This document shows positions 10,858 through 21,671 of a stretch of 64,000 bases of DNA, piece after piece. Each line of letters opens with the position of its first letter. The stretch's first letter is position 1. Origin of the DNA: Strigamia acuminata (lineage: Eukaryota; Arthropoda; Chilopoda; Geophilomorpha; Linotaeniidae); NCBI GenBank assembly GCA_949358305.1, contig OX442321.1, positions 5,853,605-5,917,604 of the forward strand, read 5' to 3'. The notes beneath the pieces were generated by a model that worked only from the letters and a program-made list of their open reading frames with translations, ran no database searches and had not been told where the DNA came from. The position numbers were made by a program, and so were the translations under genes.

Positions 10858-12388
10858 ATCGATTTGTGAAAACTACTATAAAATGTCAGATTTTGCGAGA
10901 ATAAAAATAGTCCTAATCAAGGCGGGCGACACATGCCTTCTATTGCCCACCCATTAACCCAGAACTAGTTCTGCAATTGGATCTAGGTCATGAACACACG
11001 AAATCAATATCGTCTGCACACAAATTATTCTGCCTTACTGATCCACTAACGAAATAAATAAATAAAACAACAGTTAGAGAAAAACACAAATAAATTAATT
11101 AATTAATTAAACTTTGAAATAAATAAAACATTTTCAAATGTTTTTTTTATTATTTTACTTGCGTCAGCCAAGCTGACTATAAAAATTAGAATGAATTTTT
11201 TTATGTTTTATACTTTTATAACATAAAATGACGTAAATATAATATTGACATTTTGTCTATACGGCAGCATCTGCTGTATTTCGAGGGAAGTAATCGGCGA
11301 AATCGATAACTTTCCTATAATTATTATTGATAGTATTAATTAAATGCATAAATTTTTAATTCAGAATGGCACAATTAAGCCTAAGTCACAAGCAATTGAC
11401 TAATTAGGTGTTATTGAGATCCATCAACAACAAAAAAAAACAATAAAAAATTGATATAATTGATGTCAAGTGACATTGTGATGAGTGCTTTTCATTACAC
11501 TGCCTGGAAATAAAATGTCAGCAGATATAAACACAACTTTGGCAGAGATCGATGAAATTAAAAGAAGTGGCCACAGCAATTATATTTTATAAAAAAAATG
11601 CTGAGAGCACATTCGGGCTCCCCAGCTTGGTTTACCAGCTAAAAAAAATGTCAAAAACAATCGACAAATAATGAATTTACTTAGAGAGACAAAAACAGAC
11701 TGAATCAACCGCCATTTTTGAATGCGCCTCTGTGACTACCTGTTTAACAGACCTCCATCTTGTGACATCCTTGTCTGTAATTAGGACAATTTGTAGAAGT
11801 TAAGAATTAATGGGGGGCAAGAACAAGAATAGATCTATTTCTTTGTTTGACTTTGATTAATTCTTCTTAATTTAATTTTTGGAATAAATCTGCTCGGCTT
11901 TTTTGGGCATTTCTTTTCTCGTGTCAGTACAGACATGATTCATTGATATAAAGACCTTCATGGTGAACGAACAGTAATGAGGAAATTTTGATGTTATTTG
12001 AATAAATTACTTCCTATTGCCATTGTATCCCTTTTTAGCTTTGGTAACGTGTAATTTTATTTGTTCTGCTCAAGTCTTTTGCAATTCTGCACTTTGCACA
12101 GCTGAATTATTTAGTCATTTGTATTATTTATTTTTATTACTATACAGATACAAATTTAACTATAATTAACTCTTCTACAGTTGTTTACTCACGTCTGATA
12201 AAAAGTTAATGATACATTTTATTTTTCTGTGATAAATTAACAGCAGGCGAAGTAGTTATTACCGAAATTTAAAATTTTTGCCGGCAGAGCGTGCAGTTAG
12301 GTTTAGGTTAGGCTTAGGTCTAGGTTAAATTAAGATGACATTGCACGCACCACCTTTTCAAAACTCCCGTCAGTGCTCACGTAATTCA
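10858..12388. other. Intergenic, no gene seen
   Basis: AT-rich sequence with no ORF or splice pattern that I can support. A fragment at about 11698-11730 (CAGACTGAATCAACCGCCAT) resembles the dispersed repeat found at 13.85, 16.98 and 24.9 kb. A TTAGG-like patch lies at about 12298-12330. Confidence 0.6.
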
Positions 12389-13349
12389 TTAGTTATTAAG
12401 GTGACAATTATCTTTGTGTTTCATATTACGGCAACAAAAATTTGTTTTATATTTGAAATCCGTTTTGGCAGATTGAAAGTCGCAGACAGTGGCATAAATA
12501 GTGGCAACTCCGACATCAACATCCATTGCAAGCAGCCGACACCCATAGTCACCATGGGTAAGATTTTTTGATCCCCAAGGAGGAATCACATTCAAATCTC
12601 CATTGTTTGTCCGTTGATTCATCTAAGAGACGATTTTCAGCAGAATAATAATTTGGAACTGTACACACGCTTACCGCATCTGCACATTGCTTCTTACAAC
12701 CACTAATATCATGGCAATCGTCTACAGGAAACTTCATAGGGATGACGTATCGAACACGAAGTTTGTTGTCACCGACTATCACCATTGTACACTGACAATA
12801 CATATCGATATCACTTTGGCAACTGAAAATTAAATGCTATTTAAGTTACTATAATTTTGTCTACAGTCGAAACTCTTTATAACGAATCGCGATATAACGA
12901 ATTATCGATATAACGGATTCCTAAAAATGACTGGATTGGTTGGCTGGCCATAGAACACCATGTTAAAAAATTTTGATATAACGAACTATCGTTATAACGA
13001 ATCGATTTTTCGGGTCCCTCGCGATTCGTTATAAAGAGTTTCGAATTCATTAGCAGGTGAAAATGCTTTGGTTATTCCAATGAGGTTTCTTTGCCTTTCT
13101 AAAGAGCGTGTTAAAGAGGTTGGGAACTTCTGTAAAACTACAGTGGTTCACATTTTCTGCTTAGAAGGGAGTTTTATCATACACGACGGGTCTATTGCCA
13201 AACTGAGTACAGATTAGATTGGGTTAGGACAGGTTAGGTTAGAATATATTGGAATTTTCTCCTGGCAGTAGAAGTTCCTTTTCTTAAAGCTATTATTACC
13301 TGACCATTGCCAAAAGCAAAACCACTGCAATCAATATGTAACTTTTCAT
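12389..13349 (-). CDS. Small secreted cysteine-rich protein A (unrecognised family)
   Basis: Three exons on the minus strand, 13349-13300, 12822-12675 and 12622-12389, encode 143 residues. Exon 1 is exactly 50 nt and encodes a signal peptide (MKSYILIAVVLLLAMV). The mature protein carries 11 cysteines: a YCQC pair, C-x5-C-x3-C (residues D-C-H-D-I-S-G-C-K-K-Q-C), two single Cys flanking a conserved AMDVDVGVA segment, and a terminal FCCRN(M)KHKD-x-C knot. I do not recognise the family. It shares fold features and intron phases (2, then 0) with genes B and C. A MITE sits in intron 1. Role unknown; secretion is inferred from the leader. Confidence 0.8.
12864..13049. mobile_element. pogo/Tigger-like MITE in gene A intron 1
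   Basis: The ends read CAGTCGAAACTCTTTATAA and, on the other side, TTATAAAGAGTTTCGA, with internal ATAACGAAT repeats and TA flanking the left end. The right terminus is slightly mutated. TA target sites and CAGT...TATAACGAA ends are typical of pogo/Tigger elements. No transposase is present. A related copy lies at 15499-15634. Confidence 0.75.
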
Positions 13350-13842
13350 TTTGAGGTGTTCAAGTGTACAAGCTGATGAGGTTTCTTCGAAATATGGTGA
13401 GCACTAATGAGCACTAATGGGACAAGTTCAGTGTTTTTATATCAATTTTTTATCAATTTTTTGAAAAATTCAAGGTTTATCAGTGTTTTTATATCAATTT
13501 TTTTATCAGTTTGAAAATGTTGTTTATGTCAGGGTTTGATTGTGGGCGTCGTATGTGGTCGAGACCTCAAAGAGTAAGTGTTAAATAAGGGCTATCATTT
13601 TCATTCTTGTGCTCAAACATCCCACGTGACAGTATATAGTTAATATTATTTTTTAAACTCTTATGTCCTTAACCATAAAGTTCCATAGGTCTCTGGCACC
13701 CGACGAGAACTACACAAATCAATAGACAACCCTGATAACCCCCAAAAATAATCAATATAAGTCCAATCAAACAACATATTTCAAGAAGTGATAAACAGAG
13801 TTGCTTAGTTTAGATTACTGGTGAACATAAAAGTTCCGTGAT

Positions 13843-13985
13843 TGGTTGGCCCGCGCATGACGTATTGCCGGGGTCACTGCGACTAAAAACAGACTAAATC
13901 GGCTGCCATTTTTCAAGTTAGAATGAGACAAGCAGTTTAAATACGTTGTTTAAAATGCTGTTTAGTCTAAATGACTTTATTAATC
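13843..13985 (+). repeat. Dispersed repeat, copy in block 1
   Basis: Segment containing GACTAAATCGGCTGCCATTT and TTTAAAATGCTGTTTAGTCT. It recurs at 16972-17120 in the same orientation and inverted in the bunched intron at 24899-25013. Confidence 0.7.
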
Positions 13986-14097
13986 GTTTTGTACTGACCA
14001 TATTTCTTATAATCGAAAATTCTGCACGCCAAAAATAAATGTTTTATTATCTTTTAAATCGTCTACATTAAATTACATCCGTTGAAATCAACCGCTC

Positions 14098-14662
14098 TTA
14101 AGCAGCACAATGGTCCTTGTGTTTTCTATTACGGCAACAAAAATCCGTTTGGAATTTGAAATTGGTTTTCATACCAGTTCGTCCGCAGATACTGGCATAA
14201 AGTGACGCAACCCCGACATCAACATCCATAGCAAGCAGTCGGCACCCGTAGTCACCAACACTGTATCCACTTAACAACGCCGGTTTTGAAGCCAAATTTC
14301 CATTATCGGTCGCTTGACTCATCTAAGTGTATTTAAAAAAAAAATTAATTATTGATAATTAATAATAATTAAATTTTTAATGATTGAGAAATGCCTACCA
14401 TGTTTACACACGCCTGTTTGCAGGCTTCGTCTTCGGTGCAGGAATCTACATGCAGATTCATGTCAGGACCCCCGTAGCGAATGTACAGTTTGTCGTCACC
14501 TACAATCGCGACGGAGCATTGACAATTTTTGTCAAGTATAATGTCGCCACTGGAATTGAGTTTTTTTTTTAAAGAGATCAAATAAGGCTAATAGATAACT
14601 ATTTTTATATACCTGACCATTGCGACCATCAAAATCAACGCGATCGATATCAAAATTTTCAT
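14098..14662 (-). CDS. Small secreted cysteine-rich protein B (unrecognised family)
   Basis: Three exons on the minus strand, 14662-14613, 14549-14399 and 14322-14098, encode 141 residues. The 50-nt first exon encodes a signal peptide (MKILISIALILMVAMV). The mature chain has 10 Cys in the same spacing as A: NCQC, C-x5-C-x3-C (SCTEDEACKQAC), YGC, SIC, then FCCRNRKHKDHC at the end. The central AMDVDVGVASLYA is shared with A and C. It lacks the first mature Cys of A and C (SG in place of SC), so one disulfide may be missing. Closest relative in the window is C, from which it differs mainly in the middle. No known family recognised. Confidence 0.82.
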
Positions 14663-14727
14663 TTTGGATATTTGGAAATATTCAAACTGAAGTAGTAAGA
14701 TGACTAGGTATATTCAAGGTGCGTCAG

Positions 14728-14766
14728 TGCTTTTATATATAAAGTTTTTATCAGTTTGATAAAAAA
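14728..14766 (-). promoter_or_regulatory. Gene B promoter: TATA box and GATA pair
   Basis: On the minus strand TATATAAAAG (14739-14730) lies upstream of the start codon, with an inverted GATA pair (TTATCAGTTTGATAA, 14748-14762) just beyond. Gene C has the same module: TATAAAAG near 17873-17880 and a GATA pair near 17891-17903. Gene A keeps ATATAAAAAC near 13433-13442. GATA sites are common upstream of arthropod gut and fat-body genes; tissue is not shown here. Confidence 0.5.
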
Positions 14767-15398
14767 TACAATTGTCAACAATTTTTATTTTAAAAAAAAA
14801 CTGTAAAAAATATATATATATATATATGTAATGAGATTGTGCCATCTGGATTTTAAAGGTTGTTTTCACCAGTTCCAATTGGTGCTTCACTTTTCTTTTT
14901 TTTTCGTTTTAGACTAAGGATTAACCCTCGATTAACTCAATATTGTAGTGATAGTAACCGACAGGTCTATGTGGCTGCGCTGGACATAACCAAGTGACAT
15001 TACAAAGATTTAAATGACAATTAAAATACGTTAGTCTTTCCAAAGGCCTTTCGGTTGTTCCCATCCATCCTCAGTTGTGTTTGTAATAAAACATTAAAGT
15101 GATATGCACATGAAATAGAAGTTTTAAGCAAACAAAGTAATATTGGCTAGTACCTGGTGAAGTTCCGGCAGTCTGTGCCTGTTATCTTGATGTCAAAATC
15201 AAACTGAAAAACCCTTGTCTGAGCACGCATAAACGCAACAAATACATGATTTTTAGAAATAATAACGGGTAATGGCACTGTTGGCTTTTATGCAATGAAG
15301 AATTTTAGACTCTTGTATAGTGTGGCAAAAACCCTCTAGTGTTTGAATTTGACGTGTTAGTTACATCTTTGCATTTTTATTTAATATAAAGTAGAAGG

Positions 15399-15949
15399 TT
15401 GTTGTCACCTGGTATCACCATTGTACACTGACAATTCATATCGATATCACTTTGCAACTGAGAATTAAATGCTATTTAAGTTACTAGAATTTTGTTTACA
15501 GTCAAAACTCTTTATAACGAATCGCGATGTAACGAATTATCGATATAACGGATACCAAAAAATGACTGTCGTTATAAGTTATAACGGTTCGATTTTTCGG
15601 ATCTGTTGCGATTCTTTATAAAGAGTTTCGACTGTATTAGCAGGAGAACATGCTTTGGTTATTCCAGCGAGGTTTCCTTGTCTTTCTAAAAAGTGTGTCA
15701 TAATGTTAAAGAGTTTGGGAACTTCTGTAAAACTACAGTGGTTCACATTTTCTGCTTAGAAGGGAGTTTTGTCATACAAGAAGGGTCTATTGCCGCACTA
15801 AGTACAGATTAAGATGGGTTAGGACAGGTTAGGTTAGAATATATTGGAATTTTCTCCTGGCGGTAGAAGTTCCTTGTCTTAAAGCCATTTTTACCTGACC
15901 ATTGCAAACAGCAAAACGACTGCAATCAATATCTAGGGTAACTTTTCAT
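15399..15949 (-). pseudogene. Broken duplicate of gene A
   Basis: The signal-peptide exon (15949-15895) matches gene A but contains a short insertion (CTAGGGT, where A has none) that destroys the frame after MKSY. Exon 2 survives only as its 5' half (about 15467-15399, GATATCGATATG...CAGTGTACAATGGTGATA) and then stops matching. Exon 3 is absent. The pogo-like MITE present in gene A intron 1 is also here in the matching position, so the copy arose after that insertion. Confidence 0.85.
15499..15634. mobile_element. pogo/Tigger-like MITE, copy in the A' remnant
   Basis: 136 bp with intact ends CAGTCAAAACTC and GAGTTTCGACTG, flanked by TA on both sides. It is orthologous in position to the element in gene A intron 1 but shorter. 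Confidence 0.8.
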
Positions 15950-16116
15950 TTTGAGATGTTCAAGTGTTCAAGCTGATAAGGTTTCTTCTATCAGGTTGAA
16001 AATGTTGTTTATGTTAGGGTTTTATTGTAGGCGTCGTATATGATCGAGGCCTCAAATAGTAAGGGCTATCATTTTCATTCCTGTGCTCAAACATCCCATG
16101 TGACAGTATATACAAG

Positions 16117-16481
16117 TATACTCTTGTCCGACTCAAAAGAGGACCCTTCTCCCATTGGCCGAGCCTCATTACTTCTGTGATTGCTATGACCATTTGAGTT
16201 GATATAATTTTTATTACTTTTATTAAAAAATGTTACTTCTTTTTATGAAATAAAGTTTTATGCACAAATAAATGTAAAACTCATGTTTGCTCTGTTTATT
16301 TGTTGCTTTGTTTGGAAAGCACACAATTTTGAAACTTTGGCCGTTACCTAGGCAATCGATTACAATGTCTGTACATTGTAATGCAATTCTGGTGTTTGGG
16401 TATATATTTTTGGATCACTACACCAGTGAAATGGCTCGGCCAATGGGAGAAGGGGCCTCTTTTGAGTCGAACAAGAGTATA
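16117..16481. mobile_element. MITE with ~48-bp terminal inverted repeats
   Basis: The left end starts TATACTCTTGTCCGACTCAA and runs on through AAAGAGG to GGCCGAGC; the right end is its reverse complement over about 48 bp with two mismatches. The element is 365 bp. In block copy 1 the matching site (near 13632-13645, CAGTATATAGTTAATATT) is empty, which proves insertion after the block was duplicated. No coding capacity. Confidence 0.85.
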
Positions 16482-16609
16482 GTTAATATTATTTCTTAAA
16501 CTTTTATTTCCGCAACCATAAAATTCAATAAGCCTCTGACACCCGACGAGAACTATACAAATCAATAGACAACACTGATAACCCCAAAAAAATAACTATA
16601 AAGTCCAAT

Positions 16610-16900
16610 TGTAGAATCCATGATGTTCCATGGGACTCTACTTTCAAAATGATTGTCAATGTGATCCAGCCCTAAATAGGGCTGAATGTGTAAAAATGAA
16701 GAGCTGATTAAAGGCGACTTTGCTTGTGAATTTGAAGAGTGACTGACTTGTTTTAATGTAACAAAGAAGAGTGTTGTCAAGGAATTGCCTTGGCAACTTA
16801 CAATGGGGCATGGTTGGAAAGTCAACCATGCAATGACACAGTAATATAAGATACGTAAATATATTATTTAATTCATGAAGTTGTAACAATGGATACAACA
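16610..16900. mobile_element. MITE-like insertion flanked by CCAAT duplication
   Basis: 291 bp flanked by CCAAT at 16605-16609 and 16901-16905. Block copy 1 has a single CCAAT at the matching place (about 13763, GTCCAATCAAAC). The ends form a short imperfect inverted repeat (TGTAGAATCCATGATG versus TGTTGTATCCATTGTT read from the right). Open frames inside are not protein-like. Confidence 0.8.
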
Positions 16901-16971
16901 CCAATCAAACAACACATTTCAAGAAATGTTAAACAAAGTTGCGTAGGTTAGGTTACTGGTGAACATACAAG

Positions 16972-17120
16972 TTCCGTGATTGGTTGGCCCTCGCATGACG
17001 TATTGCCGGGGTCACTGCGACTGAAAACAGACTAAATCGGCTGTCATTTTTCAAGTTAGAATGAGACAAGCAGTTTAAATACGTTGTTTAAAATGCTGTT
17101 CAGTCTAAATGACTTTATGA
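16972..17120 (+). repeat. Dispersed repeat, copy in block 2
   Basis: Same segment as 13843-13985, carried along by the block duplication. Confidence 0.7.
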
Positions 17121-17237
17121 ATCGTTTTGTACTGAACATATTTCTTATATAATCGCAAATTCTGCACGCCAAAAATAAATGTTTTATTATTTTTTAAATC
17201 GTCTACATTAAATTACATTCGTTGAAATCAACCGCTC

Positions 17238-17806
17238 TTAAGCAGCACAATGGTCCTTGTGTTTTCTATTACGGCAACAAAAATCCGTTTGGAATTTGAA
17301 ATCTGTTTTCATAGGTTTTCCTCCGCAGAGTCTGGCATAAATTGACCCGACTCCTACATCAACATCCCTAGTAAACGCTTGGCACACGAAGTCGCCTATA
17401 GTCATACTAGGTCTGAAAAACATTCCCGCATTTGAAGCCAAACTTCCATTATCGGTCCCTTGATTCATCTAAGTTATTTAAAAATAAAAAATCAAATTAA
17501 TAATTGATAATAATTAATTTTTTAATGATTGAGAAATGCCTACCATGTTTACACATTTCCGTTTGCAGGCTTCGTCTTCGGTGCAGGAAGCTACATGCTG
17601 ATCCATCGAATAACCCACGAATCCAGTGGAGCCTACACCGTCACCTACAACCTCTAAGTCGCACAGACAATTCTTGTCAGGTATAATGCCGCAACTGGAA
17701 TTGAGTTTTATTTTAAAGAAATCAAATAAGGCTAATGGTTAACTATTTTTATATACCTGACCATTGCGACCATCAAAACCAACACGATCGATATGAAACT
17801 TTTCAT
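17238..17806 (-). CDS. Small secreted cysteine-rich protein C (unrecognised family)
   Basis: Three exons on the minus strand, 17806-17757, 17694-17544 and 17468-17238, encode 143 residues. The leader MKSFISIVLVLMVAMV is followed by SCGIIPDKNCLC, then C-x5-C-x3-C (SCTEDEACKRKC), FVC, RLC, and an end identical to B (FKFQTDFCCRNRKHKDHCAA). There are 11 mature Cys. The stretch between NCLC and the C-x5-C pair, and the one before FVC, differ strongly from B, while the leader, intron positions and C-terminus hardly differ. This is the duplicate of B from the block duplication. No known family recognised. Confidence 0.82.
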
Positions 17807-18515
17807 TTTGGATATTGGAAATATTCAAACTGAAGTCGTAAGTAGTAAGTGTATATTCAAGGTTCGTCAGTGCTTTTATACATGAAGTTTTTATCAGTTT
17901 GATACAAAATACAATTGTCAACAATTTTTATTTAAAAAATAATGTAAACTAAAATATATCCCATATGAAAGGAGATTGTGCCATCTGGATATTAAAGGTT
18001 ATCTTTTCTGCACTTTGCATTGATAATTTCTTCTTGAATGTAAGCAGAAATATCAGCACAAGGTGCAGAAAGCCTATTTTCACCGATTCCAATTGGCGCT
18101 TCACTTTTCTCTTTTTTTCGTTTTAGACTAAGGATCCAGGGACGACCAATCCTGCCCATTGACGAACCGGCAGGTCTATGTTGCTGCGCTGGACATAACC
18201 AAGTGACATTACAAAGATTTAAATGACAATTAAAATAGATTAGTCTTTCCAAAGGCCTTTCGGCTGTCTCCATCCATCCTCAGTGGTTTGTAATGTTGTA
18301 ATAAAACATTAAAGTGATACGCACATGAAATAGAAGTTTTAAGCAAACAAAGTAATATTGGTTATTACATGGAGAAGTTCCGGCAGTCTATGCCTGATAT
18401 CTTGATGTCAAAATCAAACTGGCAAACCCTTGTCTGGGTACGCATAAACGCAACAAATATATGATTTTTAGAAATAATAATGGGTAATGGCACTGTTGGC
18501 TCTTATTATGTGACC

Positions 18516-18814
18516 GCTTGGCCACCCACGGTGACCCCCTTCACTGCCTTACATTGACCTGTGGCCCTAAGGTCATCCCTTTGTGGGTGGACTGACCAAG
18601 AGTAGGGAAGGAGGGAGCTGAGTGGTGTGGTGTGGAGAGAGAGGAGAGCTGGTCACCGACTCAGGCGGTTGCTCCAGAGTAGGGCAGAGGACACCATTGA
18701 GAGAAGGCGTATGAAGAAGGTCCTGACGCTGGCAAGAGCAACCGTGCCCGTTGCTGACTCTGCTCTCCTCACCATTTACCACTGCGACGCTCAATAGTAT
18801 GGCGATGACCAAAA
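18516..18814. other. GC-richer unique segment
   Basis: About 300 bp with clearly higher GC than its surroundings (GGTGACCCCCTTCACTGCC; GGAGAGAGAGGAGAGCTGG) between the duplicated block and the simple array. A minus-strand open frame crosses it but reads into the array and shows no domain. It might be a fragment of a mobile element. Confidence 0.3.
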
Positions 18815-19480
18815 ATACCAAATAGATCAAATTGACCAAAAAGACCAAAAAGATCAAATTGACCAAAAAGATCAAATTGACCAAAAAGACCAAAAAGATC
18901 AAATTGACCAAAAAGATCAAATTGACCAAAAAGACCAAAAAAATCAAATTGACCAAAAAGACCAAACAGATCAAATTGACCAAAAAGACCAAAAAGACCA
19001 AAAAGACCAAAAAGACCAAAAAGATCAAATTGACCAAAAAGACCAAAAAGATCAAATTGACCAAAAAGACCAAAATGATCAAATTGACCAAAAAACCAAA
19101 AAGATCAAATTAACCAAAAAGATCAAATTGACCAAAAAGACCAAAAAGATCAAATTGATCAAAAAGACCAAAAAGACCAAAAAGATCAAATTGACCAAAA
19201 AGATCAAATTGACCAAATTGACCAAAAAGATCAAATTGACCAAAAAGATCAAATTGACCAAAAAACCAAATTGACCAAAAAGATCAAATTGACCAAATTG
19301 ACCAAAAAGACCAAAATGACCAAAAAGATCAAATTGACTAAAAACACCAAAAAGATCAAATTGACCAAAAAGATCAAATTGACCAAAAAGATCAAATTGA
19401 CCAAAAAGACCAAATTGCCCAAAAATACCAAATTGACCAATTTGACTAAAAAACCAAATTGACCAAAAAGACAAAATTAA
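18815..19480. repeat. GACCAAAAA / GATCAAATT simple array
   Basis: About 660 bp of 9- and 18-bp units (GACCAAAAA, GATCAAATTGACCAAAAA). Because units are multiples of three, several frames on both strands stay open (Thr-Lys-Lys on plus, Phe-Leu-Val on minus); these are not genes. Confidence 0.95.
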
Positions 19481-21199
19481 TCTAAAATGAGCTAAAAAGT
19501 CGATTTCCAGAAAGTCGGAATTTGCATATCTGACATCGTTGCAGAGATCACTAGAAAAAAAGTAAATTTCCAAACATTTCCAAGTTGGAAATTAATATAG
19601 AAAATTTTAATTTGCAATTATGAGAAAATTTGTTGGAAAAGTGTTGTAAATATTTATACATTTCCTTTAACTTGTGGAAATTAGTAGTAAATCTTAAAGG
19701 TGAAATCTAATATTTCCAATAAGTTGTAAATTTGTTGTTTAAAATATTATATTTACAATCAGTATTCTTTCAGATGGAAATGTTGTTTGGATATTTCTAA
19801 AACATTGTAAATATAAAGGTACGACTAGATGAATTTTACAAGTTTGGACATTAGATTTACAAACAATTGAAAAAACATTTTTTCCCAACATATTTACAAT
19901 GTAGTAAAGAGACCATTTACATGACTTTTTTTTACAATAACTTCACAAACATTTTCAATTGTGTAATTTTGAAATTTTACAATATATTTCCAACATAAAA
20001 AACTACTATCCTCCATTTTGATAATTTTAAATTAAATACTACTATATAACAACTGGAATAGAAAATGGTCTGCGCAGAATGGGATGCGCAGTACGAATTT
20101 AGTATCAAGATACCGGAAGCAAACTGTAGTGCTTTGTATTAGGAATATGTGGGCCTAGATGAGGAACTGTCATTCAGCACAAAAAGAACAGTTGTTTTGC
20201 TTATTAAATAAACAAATAAAACAGTAACAAAAGAATATAATTTCACACCTTTACACTTTTCATTTCCAGCTGATACTATTGTTTAGGTTTGTATCAGCAT
20301 TTTTGGTAAATAATTCAGTTGTGCCAACATTAAAGTGAGGCAACTACATGGGATTAAAATGACCTTTTAGACCTTTAATATGTTTGGTAATCTAGCTGCA
20401 TTCGAAATATACAAATTTTGATGTAAATTTGATCTGCTAAGCCAAATTATACAATAAACTGTGGTCTAAATGACTTTTCCAATACTGCAAGTGACAAAAT
20501 AGCTTTGTATTCGCAATTAACATTAATTTCAATAAAATAATAATTAAAAATAATACTCAAACTTGTTTGTTCACAATTTTTACCTGAATATTGCAATCAG
20601 TCGAAAGCAAAAATGAATAATTTTTATTATTTTTTTTAAATGAAATATTTGTTTGTTTTTCTATAGAAAAATGTGTTATCAGTGTGATAATAATTGTATA
20701 ATTGGAAGCCATTTTGCATCTGGATACACAATCACAGGTGAAATAACAATTATTATTTTTAATTTAAAAAAAAAGAAAAAAAAATTTCTTTGGCCTCGAA
20801 AAGAAATGTCGCAGAATCAAATCGAAAATAAAATACATTATCCGAAGATTTGTTTGTTATTTAGTTAGTTGGTGCATCTTTAACTACTTGTTTGTGGACT
20901 TTAAACCTGCACGCAAACCTTTCATTACTCATCGGTCAGATTGACGCCTTCGTCACTCGAGGATTTTCAGATATAATTACGGGTTAGAATTCTCGCGTAC
21001 TCAATTTAAACATTTTTTTTTAAAAAAAAAAAACAATTTTTCCACATTTTATAATTCAATTAAACTCGAGAAACCACCGCGTTGTGCACACAAAATGAAA
21101 ATAAAATTATTTTTATTTTTATTTAAAAAGTAAAGAAATTAGAGGAAAAACCAAAACGAAAATAAAAAGTTTCCAAAGTTTAATCACTGATCTGTCAGT
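19481..21199. other. Intergenic AT-rich stretch
   Basis: Low-complexity AT-rich DNA with scattered TTTCCAA / TTGTAAATAT words around 19560-19990. I see no gene or element that I can support. Confidence 0.6.
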
Positions 21200-21671
21200 C
21201 ATTCGAGCAATTTTATCTCGCATTACTAATTGGGTCGAGTTTACTCATCACAACGAGAGCGAGAGAGAGAAAACGCGAGAGGAGCGAAACCGAAACCCAC
21301 AATCTCCCATCGCGCAATTAAAATATTTCAAAAAAAGCCACATCCCCCCATAATTCGATTTCGCACTAAAAACCACCCGCAAATCTCGCCGAAAAAAGCA
21401 GCAAACGGTGAAAACCAACGTCGCCGTCCACTCGGCATTAGTGGAAAATTTCCAACTCGCGAACACAAAACACCAGGTTTGAGATTAAGCGCTGACGTCA
21501 CAATCCCACAATTCACTCCACGGGCAGCGGTCGCCATTTTTGTTCTGCCTCCCATCCAAGCTGAAGCGAGGCAAGGAAAAAGCAGTGTTGATTACAGTGT
21601 TGCATGTGTTTGATTGAAACCACAAGCAGAAAAATCCGAGACTCACTCGTCCCCGATAAAATGGAGTTCCT
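21200..21671 (+). promoter_or_regulatory. bun: bunched long-isoform promoter and 5'UTR region
   Basis: GC content rises here (GAGAGCGAGAGAGAG, ACGTCGCCGTCC). An upstream ATG at 21661 opens a 13-codon uORF that ends at about 21699 and overlaps the chosen start at 21672 in another frame, which could damp translation of the long isoform. The TSS is not determined. Confidence 0.45.

Larger units (their letters stand above)
12300..15300. repeat. Duplicated two-gene block, copy 1 (genes A and B)
   Basis: Copy 1 of a tandem block of roughly 3.1 kb. Genes A and B, their flanks (GTGATTGGTTGGCCC near 13838), and the stretch at 14870-15300 (GTAATGGCACTGTTGGC near its end) all recur in the same order about 3.1-3.2 kb downstream. 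Boundaries are approximate. Confidence 0.85.
15390..18515. repeat. Duplicated two-gene block, copy 2 (broken A' and gene C)
   Basis: Copy 2 of the block that starts near 12300. Order is kept: remnant of A, spacer, MITE insertions not present in copy 1, then gene C, then the 18080-18510 tail matching 14870-15300. The copies differ by substitutions, deletion of A' exon 3 and most of exon 2, and two extra insertions. Confidence 0.85.

Noticed and set aside
12298-12330. TTAGG telomere-like patch
   Set aside because: Only a few imperfect copies (also near 13220 and 15820); not a telomere array.
18573-19573. Phe/Leu/Val-rich frames on minus and Thr/Lys frames on plus
   Set aside because: They are translations of a 9/18-bp simple array whose unit length keeps the frame open.
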